Source of the DNA: Streptomyces sp. NBC_01237
GTDB lineage: Bacteria > Actinomycetota > Actinomycetes > Streptomycetales > Streptomycetaceae
Direction of reading: 5' to 3'
NCBI RefSeq assembly: GCF_035917275.1
Contig: NZ_CP108508.1
Coordinates: forward strand, 2,170,001-2,234,000
Length of the DNA stretch: 64,000 nucleotides
Each line of letters starts with the position of its first letter. Positions within the stretch are counted from its first letter, which is position 1. The position numbers were made by a program, and so were the translations under genes. This document shows, piece after piece, positions 51,107 through 60,335 of the stretch. The notes beneath the pieces are model-generated. The model ran no database searches. It worked only from the letters and a program-made list of their open reading frames with translations, and had not been told where the DNA came from.

Positions 51107-51922
51107 ATGAGCAAGCGCAACACCCAGGCCAACAAGGCAGCGGCCCGCGACCGGCTGCGCGCCGAGCGGGAACGCCAGGCGAAGAAGGACAAAGCCCGCA
51201 AGCAGATCGTCGTCGGTGTGTCGGTGGTCGCCGCCCTGGCCGTCATCGGCGGCATCAGCTACGGCGTGATGCAGCTGAACAAGCCCGACGGCTGGAAGGC
51301 CGCCGCGGACGCGAAGAACGTGACCGCCCCGAAGAACACCTCGGGCGACGACGGCACGACCGTGGTCATCGGCAAGTCGACCGCCAAGAAGACCCTTGAG
51401 CTGTACGAGGACTCGCGCTGCCCGATCTGCGCCACGTTCGAGCAGGAGATCGGCGAGACCGTCGCCAAGGACGTCGACGCCGGCAAGTACAAGATCAAGT
51501 ACGTCGGTGCGACCTTCATCGACAACTCCGACAACGGCGAGGGCTCCAAGAACGCCCTCAGTGCCCTGGGCGCCGCGCTCGACGTGAGCCCCGAGGCGTT
51601 CCTGGACTACAAGGCCGCGCTCTACTCCGCCAAGTTCCACCCGGAGGAGCGTGACGACAAGTTCGCCAAGGACAGCTTCCTGATCGAGGTGGCGGACTCG
51701 GTGGACGCGCTGAAGGGCAACAAGGCGTTCCAGAAGAACGTCGAGGACGGCACGTACGACGCCTGGGCGATGAAGATGTCCAAGGCGTTCGACAAGAGCG
51801 GGGTGAAGGGCACGCCCACGCTGAAGATGGACGGCAAGCCCGTCACGGCGGAGGGCAGCGAGAACGCCCCGATGACCGTGGCCGACTTCACCGCCGCGGT
51901 CGACAAGGCGCTCAAGGCGTAA
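51107..51922 (+). CDS. membrane-tethered DsbA-like thioredoxin-fold protein
   Basis: 271 aa with GGAGA 7 bases upstream. Basic cytosolic N-terminus (RDRLRAERERQAKKDKARKQ), one transmembrane helix (about 34-55), an extracytoplasmic thioredoxin fold with CPIC in LYEDSRCPICATFEQ, and the cis-Pro loop KGTPTLKMDG. Unlike its paralogue at 13255, no extra Cys pair is seen. Likely a disulfide oxidoreductase for exported proteins. Confidence 0.88.
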   Translation: MSKRNTQANKAAARDRLRAERERQAKKDKARKQIVVGVSVVAALAVIGGISYGVMQLNKPDGWKAAADAKNVTAPKNTSGDDGTTVVIGKSTAKKTLELYEDSRCPICATFEQEIGETVAKDVDAGKYKIKYVGATFIDNSDNGEGSKNALSALGAALDVSPEAFLDYKAALYSAKFHPEERDDKFAKDSFLIEVADSVDALKGNKAFQKNVEDGTYDAWAMKMSKAFDKSGVKGTPTLKMDGKPVTAEGSENAPMTVADFTAAVDKALKA

Positions 51923-51964
51923 CCGCGTCACCAAGTCACCAAGTCACCGCGTCACCGATGACAG

Positions 51965-51995
51965 CAGGGCCCCGCACCCGAGGTGCGGGGCCCTG
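51965..51995. terminator. bidirectional hairpin terminator
   Basis: Perfect 14-base arms CAGGGCCCCGCACC and GGTGCGGGGCCCTG with a 3-base loop between convergent genes. Four copies of an 8-base unit (GTCACCAA-like) lie just before it at 51927-51957. Confidence 0.8.
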
Positions 51996-52043
51996 TCGTG
52001 TGTCCGGAGCGTCCGGCGCGCCTGCGGCGCGCGAGCGACGCGT

Positions 52044-52613
52044 CTACAGCGTGGCGAGGAAACCGAGCGCGACCTTCCAGGTCTGCTCCGCCGCCGCCTC
52101 GTCGTAGTCGTGCAGATCCGGGTCGGTGAACAGATGCCCGGCGCCCGGGTAGCGGTAGACCTCCACATCGGCACCGGTCCGCTGCATCTGGAGGTACCAG
52201 CTGTTCAGCCAGTCGTGCGACTCGAAGGGATCGGGGTCGGCGACATGCAGCTGTACGGGCAGCTCGTTCACGGAAGCGTTCTCCGCGATGTCCGACGTGC
52301 CGTGCAGCAGGAGCAGTCCGCGGGCCTTCTCGTCGCCGAGCGCCAGGGTCTGCGCGGTGGCCGCCCCCAGGGAGAAGCCCGCGTACACGAGCCCCTGGTC
52401 GGAGTAGGGCGCCGCGGCCAGCACGGCGCGCCTGAGCAGCTCGTCCTTGCCCACCTGCTCCTTGAAAGCCATGCCTTCCTCCACCGTGTCAAAGGTGTGC
52501 CCCTCGAACAGATCGGGCACCCGCACCTCATGGCCGGCGGTCCGGAGCCGGTCGGCCGCGGCGTGCACAGCGGGCCGCAGCCCGTAGGTCGAGTGGAAAA
52601 GCATGATGTTCAT
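52044..52613 (-). CDS. dienelactone-hydrolase-like alpha/beta hydrolase
   Basis: 189 aa. Begins MNIMLFHSTYGLRPAVHAAADRL with the oxyanion region, then YAGFSLGAATAQ, where dienelactone hydrolases usually have Cys (GxCxG) and this one has Ser as nucleophile. The acid is in QLHVADPDPFE and the His in YPGAGHLFTDPD. Small-ester hydrolase; substrate unknown. Divergent from the MscS gene by 45 bases. Confidence 0.85.
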   Translation of the reverse strand: MNIMLFHSTYGLRPAVHAAADRLRTAGHEVRVPDLFEGHTFDTVEEGMAFKEQVGKDELLRRAVLAAAPYSDQGLVYAGFSLGAATAQTLALGDEKARGLLLLHGTSDIAENASVNELPVQLHVADPDPFESHDWLNSWYLQMQRTGADVEVYRYPGAGHLFTDPDLHDYDEAAAEQTWKVALGFLATL

Positions 52614-52658
52614 GAGGCCATGGTGCCAGCTATGTCCCAGAGCTTGGAGGACGAGGCA

Positions 52659-53810
52659 ATGGAGTACGTCCTGCGCCCGCTGATCATCGTCGGCGGTTCC
52701 GTGGTGATCACCCTGCTGGTCGGCTGGCTGGTCGATCTGCTGCTGCGGCGGGCCGACAGCCGCCACCACGACACCCCCCTGTGGGGTCTGCTGCGCCGGT
52801 GCCGGCTCCCCGTACAGCTGGTGCTCTGCACCGCGCTGCTGAGAGCCACCTTCGTACACACCCGGCTCGGCCCGGTGAACGATCACCGGGCCGGTATCGG
52901 CCAGGTCCTCACGCTGGTGCTGATCGCCGCGTCGGCGTGGCTGGTGGTACGGGTCGCGGCGACGGTCATCGAGGCGTCGTACGCGCGCTACGCCGCGGCC
53001 ACCCGTGATCCGGCCCGGGTGCGCCGGGTGCGTACGCAGGTGACGCTGATCCAGCGCGTGGTGACCGCCGTCGTGGCGACCGTCGCCGTCGCGGCGATGC
53101 TGCTGACGTTCCCCGCGATGCGGACGGTCGGCACCTCGATGCTCGCTTCCGCGGGTGTGCTGGGCATCGTCGCGGGTGTCGCCGCCCAGTCCACGCTCGG
53201 CAACCTCTTCGCCGGGCTGCAGATCGCGTTCGGGGACATGGTGCGGATCGGCGACACGGTGGTGGTGGACGGCGAGTGGGGCACCGTCGAGGAGATCACG
53301 CTGACCTTCCTCGCGGTACGGACCTGGGACGAGCGGCGGATCACGATGCCCGTCTCGTACTTCACCAGCAAGCCGTTCGAGAACTGGTCGCGCGGCGGGG
53401 TCCAGATGACCGGGACGGTCTTCCTCCACCTCGACCACTCGGCGCCGGTGGCCGCGATGCGCGAACAGCTGCGCGACATCCTCGGTGAGTGCGCCGCGTG
53501 GGACGGCCGTGACTGGTCGCTCGCGGTCACCGACACCACCCCGTCGACGATCCAGGTGCGGGCCGTGGTCACGGCGAAGGACGCGGACGACATCTGGACG
53601 GTCCGCTGCGCGGTGCGGGAGCAGCTGGTCGGCTGGCTGCGGGACCACCATCCGTACGCGCTGCCGCGGATCGCCACCTCCCCCGCGGTGCTTCCGCCGG
53701 GCGAGCAGTGGGCGGAGCTGACCGGGGCCGCAGGGGGGACCGGCGGCAACGGCAGCGGTCCCGGTGCGGGGAGCGGCGACAGCAGGGCCCCGCGGACAGG
53801 ACGCGGCTGA
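52659..53810 (+). CDS. MscS-family mechanosensitive channel
   Basis: 383 aa. The ATG at 52659 has GGAGG 8 bases upstream, better than ATGs at 52620 and 52632. Three to four helices, then the pore helix and beta domain: AGVLGIVAGVAAQSTLGNLFAGLQIAFGDMVRIGD and VEEITLTFLAVRTWDERRITMPVSYF. The C-terminal cytosolic part ends in a Gly/Ser-rich tail. Releases solutes on hypo-osmotic shock. Confidence 0.92.
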   Translation: MEYVLRPLIIVGGSVVITLLVGWLVDLLLRRADSRHHDTPLWGLLRRCRLPVQLVLCTALLRATFVHTRLGPVNDHRAGIGQVLTLVLIAASAWLVVRVAATVIEASYARYAAATRDPARVRRVRTQVTLIQRVVTAVVATVAVAAMLLTFPAMRTVGTSMLASAGVLGIVAGVAAQSTLGNLFAGLQIAFGDMVRIGDTVVVDGEWGTVEEITLTFLAVRTWDERRITMPVSYFTSKPFENWSRGGVQMTGTVFLHLDHSAPVAAMREQLRDILGECAAWDGRDWSLAVTDTTPSTIQVRAVVTAKDADDIWTVRCAVREQLVGWLRDHHPYALPRIATSPAVLPPGEQWAELTGAAGGTGGNGSGPGAGSGDSRAPRTGRG

Positions 53811-53839
53811 CACCCGCGGAGCACGCCCCCTCACCCCCG

Positions 53840-53989
53840 CGCTCCCGCCGGACGTCCCCGTCGTGCGGCGCACCCCCGCTCGCCCCGGACCTCCCCGTAG
53901 CGCGGTGCGCCCCCGCTCGCCCCGGACCTACCCGTCGTGCGCTGCACCCCCGCGCTCCCGGGACATCTCCGTCAGGTGCCGCGCGCCCC
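53840..53989. repeat. 37-base tandem repeats, about four copies
   Basis: Copies start at 53840, 53877, 53914 and 53951 (the last 39 bases). The consensus begins CGCTCGCCCCGGACCTCCCC. They fill the gap between the MscS and antiporter genes, which converge; no gene seen there. Confidence 0.8.
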
Positions 53990-54015
53990 GCGCCTCCGCC
54001 GCGCTCCGGCGCGCC

Positions 54016-55602
54016 TCAGCGCAGGCTGCGTACGTCCAGGTAGCGCAGCACCCGGTCGACCACCTCGGGGTCGGCGCCCGGTTCACTGCGCGCGGAGAGC
54101 ACCGCGTGGCGGGCGGCCGACATCATCTCGCGCTGGACGCGGCTGACCGCCCTGAACCGGTCCGCGCGCTTCGCGTACGCCTCGCGCCGCTCCTCGTCGA
54201 CCATGTCCGGGCTGATCCGCGCCCCGATGTCGTACGCCGCGCGCTGCAGCCGCTCGATGACGTCCTCCGGGAAGTCCTCGACCTCCTGGATCTCCTTGAG
54301 CCGGTACTTGGCGGCTTTGGCGGCGCGGATCGCGAGGTCCCGCTCCAGGGCCCGCTCGGCGTCCGTGTCGGCGCGCACGCCGAGCTTGCGCACCAGCCAG
54401 GGCAGTGTGAGCCCCTGGAAGACGAGGGTCGCCATGATGACGGCGAACGCGATGAAGATGATCTCGTCGCGGCCGGGGAACGGCTTCCCGTCGTCCGTCT
54501 CCAGCGGGATCGCCAGCGCCAGCGCGACCGAGGCCACCCCGCGCATCCCGGCCCACCACATGACGACGGTCTCCCGCCAACTGGTGGGGATCTCCTCGCT
54601 GACGTCCCGCCGTTTGTGCAGCCGCTTGGCGAGCCAGGTCGCGGGCAGCAGCCACAGCAGCCGTACGCCGACGACCACCACGACGATCGCGAGGCCCCAG
54701 CCCACCATCTCCAGTTCGCGCCCGTCGGCCGTGCCGAAGACGCTGTGGAGTTCGAGGCCGATCAGTCCGAAGGCGACACCGGTGACAAGGGTGTCGACAA
54801 TCTCCCAGAAGGTACGTCCGGTGAGACGTCCGAGGACGTCGTCGGCGTCCGCGGTGTGCTCGGCGAGGAAGAGCGCCGTGGTCAGGACGGCCAGCACGCC
54901 CGACCCCATCAGCTCCTCGGCGAGGACGTAACTCACGAAGGGCACGAGCAGGGAGAGGCCGACCTGAAGGGTGGCGTCCCCCAGGATGCCCATCAGTTTG
55001 ATGGTGAGCCAGCCGAGCGCGAGTCCGACGGCCACCGCGACGACGGCGGACAGGATCAGCAGCCCGAAGGCCTCGGGCAGCGAGAAGGTCCCGCTCACCG
55101 CGGCGGCGATCGCCACGTGGTAGAGCACGATCGCGGTCACGTCGTTGAACAGCCCCTCGCCCTCCAGGATCGAGACCAGCCTGCGCGGCAGCCCGACCGA
55201 ACCCGCGACGGCCGTCGCGGCGACCGGGTCGGGCGGGGCGACGAGCGCGCCGAGGGCGACCGCGGCGGCGATGGGCAGTCCGGGGACGATCGAGTTGGCG
55301 ACCGCGGCGACCGCGGCCGTGGTGACGAACACCAGCGCCACGGCCAGCAGAAAGATCGGTCGTCTGTTGGCGGCGAACTGCCGCCAGGAGGTGCGCTGCA
55401 CGGAGGCGTAGAGCAGCGGCGGCAACAGCGCGGGAAGGATGATCTCCGGCGGGATGTCGACATTCGGCACGAAGCTGGTGAACGCCATCGCGATCCCGGC
55501 GAGCGTCATCAGCACCGGCGCCGGGAGGCCCAGCCGCTCCCCCAACGGCACCGTGACCACGGCTCCGAGCAGGAGCAGGAGCAGCAGTGCCATTTGATCC
55601 AC
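54016..55602 (-). CDS. Na+/H+ antiporter, CPA1 family
   Basis: 528 aa. About 12 membrane helices, with the ion-binding motifs LVAPPDPVAATAV and EGEGLFNDVTAIVLY (Asn-Asp) of CPA1 exchangers. The C-terminal ~130 residues are cytosolic and helical. GTG at 55602 with AAGG upstream. Exports Na+ for H+ to control pH and salt. Confidence 0.93.
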   Translation of the reverse strand: MDQMALLLLLLLGAVVTVPLGERLGLPAPVLMTLAGIAMAFTSFVPNVDIPPEIILPALLPPLLYASVQRTSWRQFAANRRPIFLLAVALVFVTTAAVAAVANSIVPGLPIAAAVALGALVAPPDPVAATAVAGSVGLPRRLVSILEGEGLFNDVTAIVLYHVAIAAAVSGTFSLPEAFGLLILSAVVAVAVGLALGWLTIKLMGILGDATLQVGLSLLVPFVSYVLAEELMGSGVLAVLTTALFLAEHTADADDVLGRLTGRTFWEIVDTLVTGVAFGLIGLELHSVFGTADGRELEMVGWGLAIVVVVVGVRLLWLLPATWLAKRLHKRRDVSEEIPTSWRETVVMWWAGMRGVASVALALAIPLETDDGKPFPGRDEIIFIAFAVIMATLVFQGLTLPWLVRKLGVRADTDAERALERDLAIRAAKAAKYRLKEIQEVEDFPEDVIERLQRAAYDIGARISPDMVDEERREAYAKRADRFRAVSRVQREMMSAARHAVLSARSEPGADPEVVDRVLRYLDVRSLR

Positions 55603-55839
55603 GATGTGCCTTCCGGGCGTGCGCAGTCGAGCGGTGATCGGTCGATCGGGGCTTCCACCCTGCCATGCAATGCCTGCAAATCAGGCAACACCCCCCTCCG
55701 GCCGTCCTCTTGGCGCCACATTCCTCCGATGTCTTTGCCGTCGCGCCTCTTCCGCCGACCTGGCGAGGGGGGCATTATGCGGCGGGCACGGTTCAGGAAC
55801 ACGAACCACCGCCACGTACATGACCGGCAGGAGAGACCC

Positions 55840-58155
55840 ATGACCGAGTTCTCCCGAAGGCGCTTCGTCTCCACCACGGCCGCCGGAACCACCGCGCTCT
55901 GGCTCGCCGGCTCCCGTACCGCCTGGGCGTCACCGCCCGCCGGCGCGGTCGGCCCGGCCTCCTCGGACCCGTACGAGAACAGCGTCCGTGCGGCGGCCAT
56001 GACCTGGCGGCGGCTCCCCACGGGCTGGCAGGAGGCCCCGTTCCTGGCCAACGGCCACCTGGGCGCCCTGCTGTACGCGGGCGCGACTCCGAACACCCTG
56101 AAGCTGATGCTGAGCCACAGTCAGGTACAGGACCAGCGCGGACAGTGGCGCGGCGGCATCGGCTTCTCCCGGCTTCCCGTCGGGTACTTCACGCTCACGC
56201 TCGCCGGGGAGATCACGGCCGTCGACTGGACACTCGACCTGTACGACGCGGAGCTGCGCGGCACCGTCACCACCACCCGCGGCAGCCTCGCGTTCTGCGC
56301 CCTCATCCACAACGACACCGGTGCGCTGCTGCTCTCCACCCGGCCGACGGCGGGCGAGGAGGCCGCCGCCTGGACCTTCCAGTGGCTGCCCGCCGCCACC
56401 ACCCGTACCAGCGGCAGGCCCGCGGACTACACCCCCAACCCGGCCCCGCGGGTGGGCGACGGCTTCGTCGAGCAGCCGCTGCTCGCGGGCGGCGGCTGGA
56501 CCACCGCCTGGCGCGAGCGCCGCGAGGGCACCGGACGGCTGCTCGCCGCGCACCTCGTGTACCGCTTCCCCGGCGAGCCGGCCGAGGCGACCTCGGCCGC
56601 GCTGCGGGCCGTGGACCGCACCCTCGCCACCGACCCGGACCGGCTGGTGGACCGCCACCGCGGCTGGTGGCACGCCTACTACCGGCGCAGCTTCCTGTCC
56701 GTACCGGACAAGCGGCTGCAGAGTTTCTACGTCACCCAGCTCTACAAGCTCGCCTCGGCGACCCGCGCCCGGGGCCCGGTCATCTCCGAGTGGGGCCCCT
56801 GGTTCCCGGAGGTCGGGAACAACTGGACCGCGGTCTGGTGGAACCTCAACGTCCAGATCGGCATGGCGCCGGTCCACGGCTCCAACCACCCCGAACTCGA
56901 CTCGGTGACCCACGCCTTGCGCCGCTTCGAGCACCACCTGCCCGCCTCCGTCCCGGCCGCGTACCGCGACGGGGAGAGCTACGCCCTCGGCCACCCCTCC
57001 GACTGGCAGCTGCGCGCGGGCGACACCTACGACGTCGGAATACCGGGCTCGGACCGGATCTCCGACAACTTCGGGAACCTCACCTGGGCCCTGCACCACG
57101 TCTGGCTGGCCTACCGGCACTCGATGGACCCGGCCGTCCTGCGCGACGTGGTGTATCCGATCCTCGCGAAGGCGATCACGTTCTACGCCCACTTCCTGCG
57201 CGAGGGCTCCGACGGCCGGCTGCATCTGCTCACCACCCGCTCCCCCGAGTACGCCGACGCCGCGGACTGCACGTACGACCTCTCGCTCATCCGCTGGGGC
57301 GTGCGCACGCTCATCGGGTCGGCGGAGCTGCTGCGCCACGACGACCCCCGGCTGGGGCGCTGGCGGGACATCGGCCGGCGTCTCGCCCCGTACGCCGAGG
57401 ACCCGGCGGCCGGAGTCATGATCGGCAAGGATGTGCCGCTCGCCGCGTCGCACCGCCACCACTCCCATCTGCTCTGGCTCCACCCCCTGCGCGAGCGGAA
57501 CTGGGACCGGGCGCCGGACCGGGCCGTCATGCGGCGCAGCATGGACCACTGGGTGTCCATGCGGGAGCTGTGGCACGGGTACAGCTACGCCACGGCGTCG
57601 TCCATGTACTCCGTGATGGACGAGCCGGAGAAGGCGCTCGACTTCCTGACCTTCTTCACCGACCTGAACGTGGTCGCCGACTGCGCGATGACGGTGAACA
57701 CGATGTACCGGGAGGGCCGCAACCTCGCCCTGGAGAGCCCGCTGTCCGCCGCCCAGTCGATGCTCGACATGGTGGTGCAGGGACACGACGGGGTGGTGAA
57801 GGTCTTTCCGTCCCTCTCGCGGCGGTGGGCGGACGCGTCGATCGCCTCACTGCGCACCCAGGGCGCGTTCCTGGTGGACGCGGACCGCTCGGGCGGTCTC
57901 ACCCGCTGGGTACGGGTACGCAGCGAGGCGGGCGCGCCGCTGACGCTGGAGCACTCGGTGGAGGGCGAGATCGACGTACGGGACGGGCGCGGGCACCCGG
58001 TGCGCCGGCGGGAGACCGGCCCCGGCCGGATCACCCTGGACGTGCCGCGCGGGGGCACCGTGCTGATCACCCCGCGCACCTCGCGCCGCCCGGAGACCGG
58101 TCCGCGCGAGGTGCCGTCGAACGGCGCGTGGACGCGCTGGGGTCTGCCGGACTGA
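55840..58155 (+). CDS. Tat-exported GH95-like glycoside hydrolase
   Basis: 771 aa with GGAGAG 6 bases before the ATG. Twin-arginine signal SRRRFVSTTAAGTTALWLAG, cleavage near AWA-SPP. N-terminal beta domain (FLANGHLGALLYAGATP), then an (alpha/alpha)6 catalytic part with WWNLNVQIGMAPVHGSNHPEL and SPEYADAADCTYDLSL. The layout is that of GH95 (alpha-L-fucosidase/galactosidase) or related families. Export by Tat implies that it folds in the cytosol. Exact sugar unknown. Confidence 0.82.
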   Translation: MTEFSRRRFVSTTAAGTTALWLAGSRTAWASPPAGAVGPASSDPYENSVRAAAMTWRRLPTGWQEAPFLANGHLGALLYAGATPNTLKLMLSHSQVQDQRGQWRGGIGFSRLPVGYFTLTLAGEITAVDWTLDLYDAELRGTVTTTRGSLAFCALIHNDTGALLLSTRPTAGEEAAAWTFQWLPAATTRTSGRPADYTPNPAPRVGDGFVEQPLLAGGGWTTAWRERREGTGRLLAAHLVYRFPGEPAEATSAALRAVDRTLATDPDRLVDRHRGWWHAYYRRSFLSVPDKRLQSFYVTQLYKLASATRARGPVISEWGPWFPEVGNNWTAVWWNLNVQIGMAPVHGSNHPELDSVTHALRRFEHHLPASVPAAYRDGESYALGHPSDWQLRAGDTYDVGIPGSDRISDNFGNLTWALHHVWLAYRHSMDPAVLRDVVYPILAKAITFYAHFLREGSDGRLHLLTTRSPEYADAADCTYDLSLIRWGVRTLIGSAELLRHDDPRLGRWRDIGRRLAPYAEDPAAGVMIGKDVPLAASHRHHSHLLWLHPLRERNWDRAPDRAVMRRSMDHWVSMRELWHGYSYATASSMYSVMDEPEKALDFLTFFTDLNVVADCAMTVNTMYREGRNLALESPLSAAQSMLDMVVQGHDGVVKVFPSLSRRWADASIASLRTQGAFLVDADRSGGLTRWVRVRSEAGAPLTLEHSVEGEIDVRDGRGHPVRRRETGPGRITLDVPRGGTVLITPRTSRRPETGPREVPSNGAWTRWGLPD

Positions 58156-58170
58156 GGTGCGGAGCTCCGC

Positions 58171-58647
58171 TCAGAGCGTGCGGCGCATCGCCCGGTGGGC
58201 GATGCCCGCGTCCGGGAACTCGGGGCCGTAGGCCACATACCCGAGCCGCTCGTAGAAACCGAGGGCATGGGTCTGGGCGTGCAGATCGACGGCGCCCAGG
58301 CCCAGCGTGCGCGCCTGGTCCTCGATGGCGCGCACCAGTGCGGCGCCGACGCCGAGCCCGCGTGCCGTCCGGGTCACGGCGAGCCTGCCGAGCGCGCCGA
58401 CCGTGAGGTCACCGCCGGTCCGGTCCGCCGCGGCGGCGCCGTGCAGCAGCCGTCCCGTACCGAGCGCCGAGCCGTCCGCCGCGAGGGCCAGGACATGCAC
58501 CGCGTCCGCGTCGTGGGCGTCGTACTCGATCTCCTCGGGCACCTGCTGCTCACCGACGAAGACGTCCTTGCGGACCTGGAAGCAGGCAGCCAGTTCGCCG
58601 TCGTCGAGAGCCCTGCGGGTGGTGTACGGGGCGGGAGCGGTGGTCAC
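58171..58647 (-). CDS. GNAT family N-acetyltransferase (ElaA-like)
   Basis: 158 aa. [24 protein letters not shown] resembles ElaA; the acetyl-CoA loop is [22 protein letters not shown] start overlapping the rluD stop (GTGA), so it is coupled to rluD. Substrate unknown. Confidence 0.88.
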   Translation of the reverse strand: MTTAPAPYTTRRALDDGELAACFQVRKDVFVGEQQVPEEIEYDAHDADAVHVLALAADGSALGTGRLLHGAAAADRTGGDLTVGALGRLAVTRTARGLGVGAALVRAIEDQARTLGLGAVDLHAQTHALGFYERLGYVAYGPEFPDAGIAHRAMRRTL

Positions 58648-59585
58648 TCGCTCTCCGCCACGATCGTGTCGAGGGCCTGCTGGAGGTCGTCCGGGTAGCC
58701 GCTGGAGAACTCCACCCAGCTGCCGTCGGAGGGGTGCTCGAAACCGAGGCGCACGGCGTGCAGCCACTGCCGGGTCAGGCCGAGGCGCTTGGCCAGGGTC
58801 GGGTCGGCACCGTAGGTGAGGTCCCCGACGCAGGGGTGGCGGTGGGCCGACATGTGCACCCGGATCTGGTGGGTGCGACCCGTCTCCAGCTTGATGTCGA
58901 GGAGGCTCGCGGCCCGGTACGCCTCGATCAGGTCGTAGTGCGTGATGGACGGCTTGCCCTCGGCCGTGACCGCCCACTTGTAGTCGTGGTTGGGGTGGCG
59001 GCCGATGGGGGCGTCGATGGTGCCGCTCATCGGGTCCGGGTGGCCCTGCACGAGCGCGTGGTACTTCTTCTCGACGACCCGGTCGCGGAACTGGGCCTTG
59101 AGCAGGGTGTAGGCGCGCTCCGACTTGGCGACGACCATCAGCCCCGAGGTGCCGACGTCCAGGCGGTGCACGATGCCCTGGCGCTCGGCGGCACCGGAGG
59201 TCGAGATCCGGTATCCGGCCGCCGCAAGACCGCCGATGACCGTGGTCCCGGTCCAGCCGGGGCTCGGGTGGGCGGCGACGCCGACCGGCTTCACGATCAC
59301 GACGATGTCGTCGTCGTCGTGCACGATCTCCATGCCCTCGACGGGCTCGGCGACGATCTGGACCGGAGCGGGTGCCTGCGGCATCTCCACTTCCAGCCAG
59401 GCGCCACCGTGCACCCGCTCGGACTTCCCGGCCACCGCACCGTCCACCTGGACCTTCCCGGCGGCGGCCAGCTCTGCGGCCTTGGTGCGGGAGAAACCGA
59501 ACATCCGGGAGATGGCGGCGTCGACACGCTCGCCTTCCAGGCCATCGGGTACGGGCAGGGTGCGGATCTCGGGATGCGTACTCAC
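58644..59585 (-). CDS. rluD: 23S rRNA pseudouridine synthase, RluA/RluD family
   Basis: 313 aa. An S4 RNA-binding domain (about 15-75) precedes the catalytic domain with Asp143 in [18 protein letters not shown], and [10 protein letters not shown] near 220. The GTG starts 23 bases after the lspA stop. Makes pseudouridines in 23S rRNA (helix 69 in E. coli RluD). Confidence 0.93.
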   Translation of the reverse strand: MSTHPEIRTLPVPDGLEGERVDAAISRMFGFSRTKAAELAAAGKVQVDGAVAGKSERVHGGAWLEVEMPQAPAPVQIVAEPVEGMEIVHDDDDIVVIVKPVGVAAHPSPGWTGTTVIGGLAAAGYRISTSGAAERQGIVHRLDVGTSGLMVVAKSERAYTLLKAQFRDRVVEKKYHALVQGHPDPMSGTIDAPIGRHPNHDYKWAVTAEGKPSITHYDLIEAYRAASLLDIKLETGRTHQIRVHMSAHRHPCVGDLTYGADPTLAKRLGLTRQWLHAVRLGFEHPSDGSWVEFSSGYPDDLQQALDTIVAESE

Positions 59586-59608
59586 CTGTCGAGTATGCCT
59601 TGCGCCTG

Positions 59609-60277
59609 CTAGTCCTTGTGCACGGTGCCGTCGGGGTCAAGCCCCTTGAAGGAAAGGATCACGATCAGGATGCCGCCGCAGACGATCGCGGAGTCGGCGA
59701 GGTTGAAGACCGCGAAGTGCGCGGGAGCGATGAAGTCGACCACCGCGCCCTTGAACACGCCGGGCGCACGGAAGATGCGGTCGGTGAGATTACCCAGCGC
59801 ACCGCCGAGCAGCAGTCCCAGCGCGATGGCCCACGGCAGGCTGTAGAGCTTGCGGGCGAGCCGGGCGATGACCACGATCACACCGGCTGCGATCACGGTG
59901 AAGATCACCGTGAACGCCTCGCCGATCCCGAACGCGGCACCCGCGTTCCGGATGGCGCTGAGCTTCAGCCAGTCGCCGAAGATCTCGATGGGCTCCTGGT
60001 GCTCCAGCTTCGCGACCACGATCATCTTGGTGGTCAGGTCCAGCAGATAGGCGACGACCGCCACGGCGAAGAGGGCCAGGATCTTCCGCCTGCCCCTGTC
60101 CGTGGCCGTGCTGCCGCCGGGGCCGTCGCCCTCGACCGTGCTCCCGGCCGGGCCTTCGACCGCGCTTCCCGTCGAGCCCACGACCGTGCCGTCGGCGGCC
60201 TTCGGGGGCTCGGCCCCGTCGGCCCCCGCTGCATCAGGGATATCCGGCGTACCGATGATGCGCTCCGCCTCTGCCAC
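59609..60277 (-). CDS. lspA: lipoprotein signal peptidase (signal peptidase II)
   Basis: 222 aa, longer than the usual ~165 owing to a Gly/Pro/Ala-rich N-terminal extension of ~60 residues typical of actinomycetes. Four helices; the aspartic dyad is Asp181 and Asp195 in [18 protein letters not shown], and NAGAAFG is present. Cleaves prelipoproteins after Lgt action. GTG with AGGGA upstream. Confidence 0.95.
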   Translation of the reverse strand: MAEAERIIGTPDIPDAAGADGAEPPKAADGTVVGSTGSAVEGPAGSTVEGDGPGGSTATDRGRRKILALFAVAVVAYLLDLTTKMIVVAKLEHQEPIEIFGDWLKLSAIRNAGAAFGIGEAFTVIFTVIAAGVIVVIARLARKLYSLPWAIALGLLLGGALGNLTDRIFRAPGVFKGAVVDFIAPAHFAVFNLADSAIVCGGILIVILSFKGLDPDGTVHKD

Positions 60278-60335
60278 GTGAGTCCCTCAACCTAGGTGCC
60301 TGACTGAGGACGAGGGTACGACACACCCCGGCGGA

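Noticed and set aside
53764..55839. A long N-terminal extension of the GH95-like gene
   Set aside because: The frame is open back to 53764 but crosses the antiporter gene on the other strand. A Tat signal and a ribosome site mark the start at 55840.
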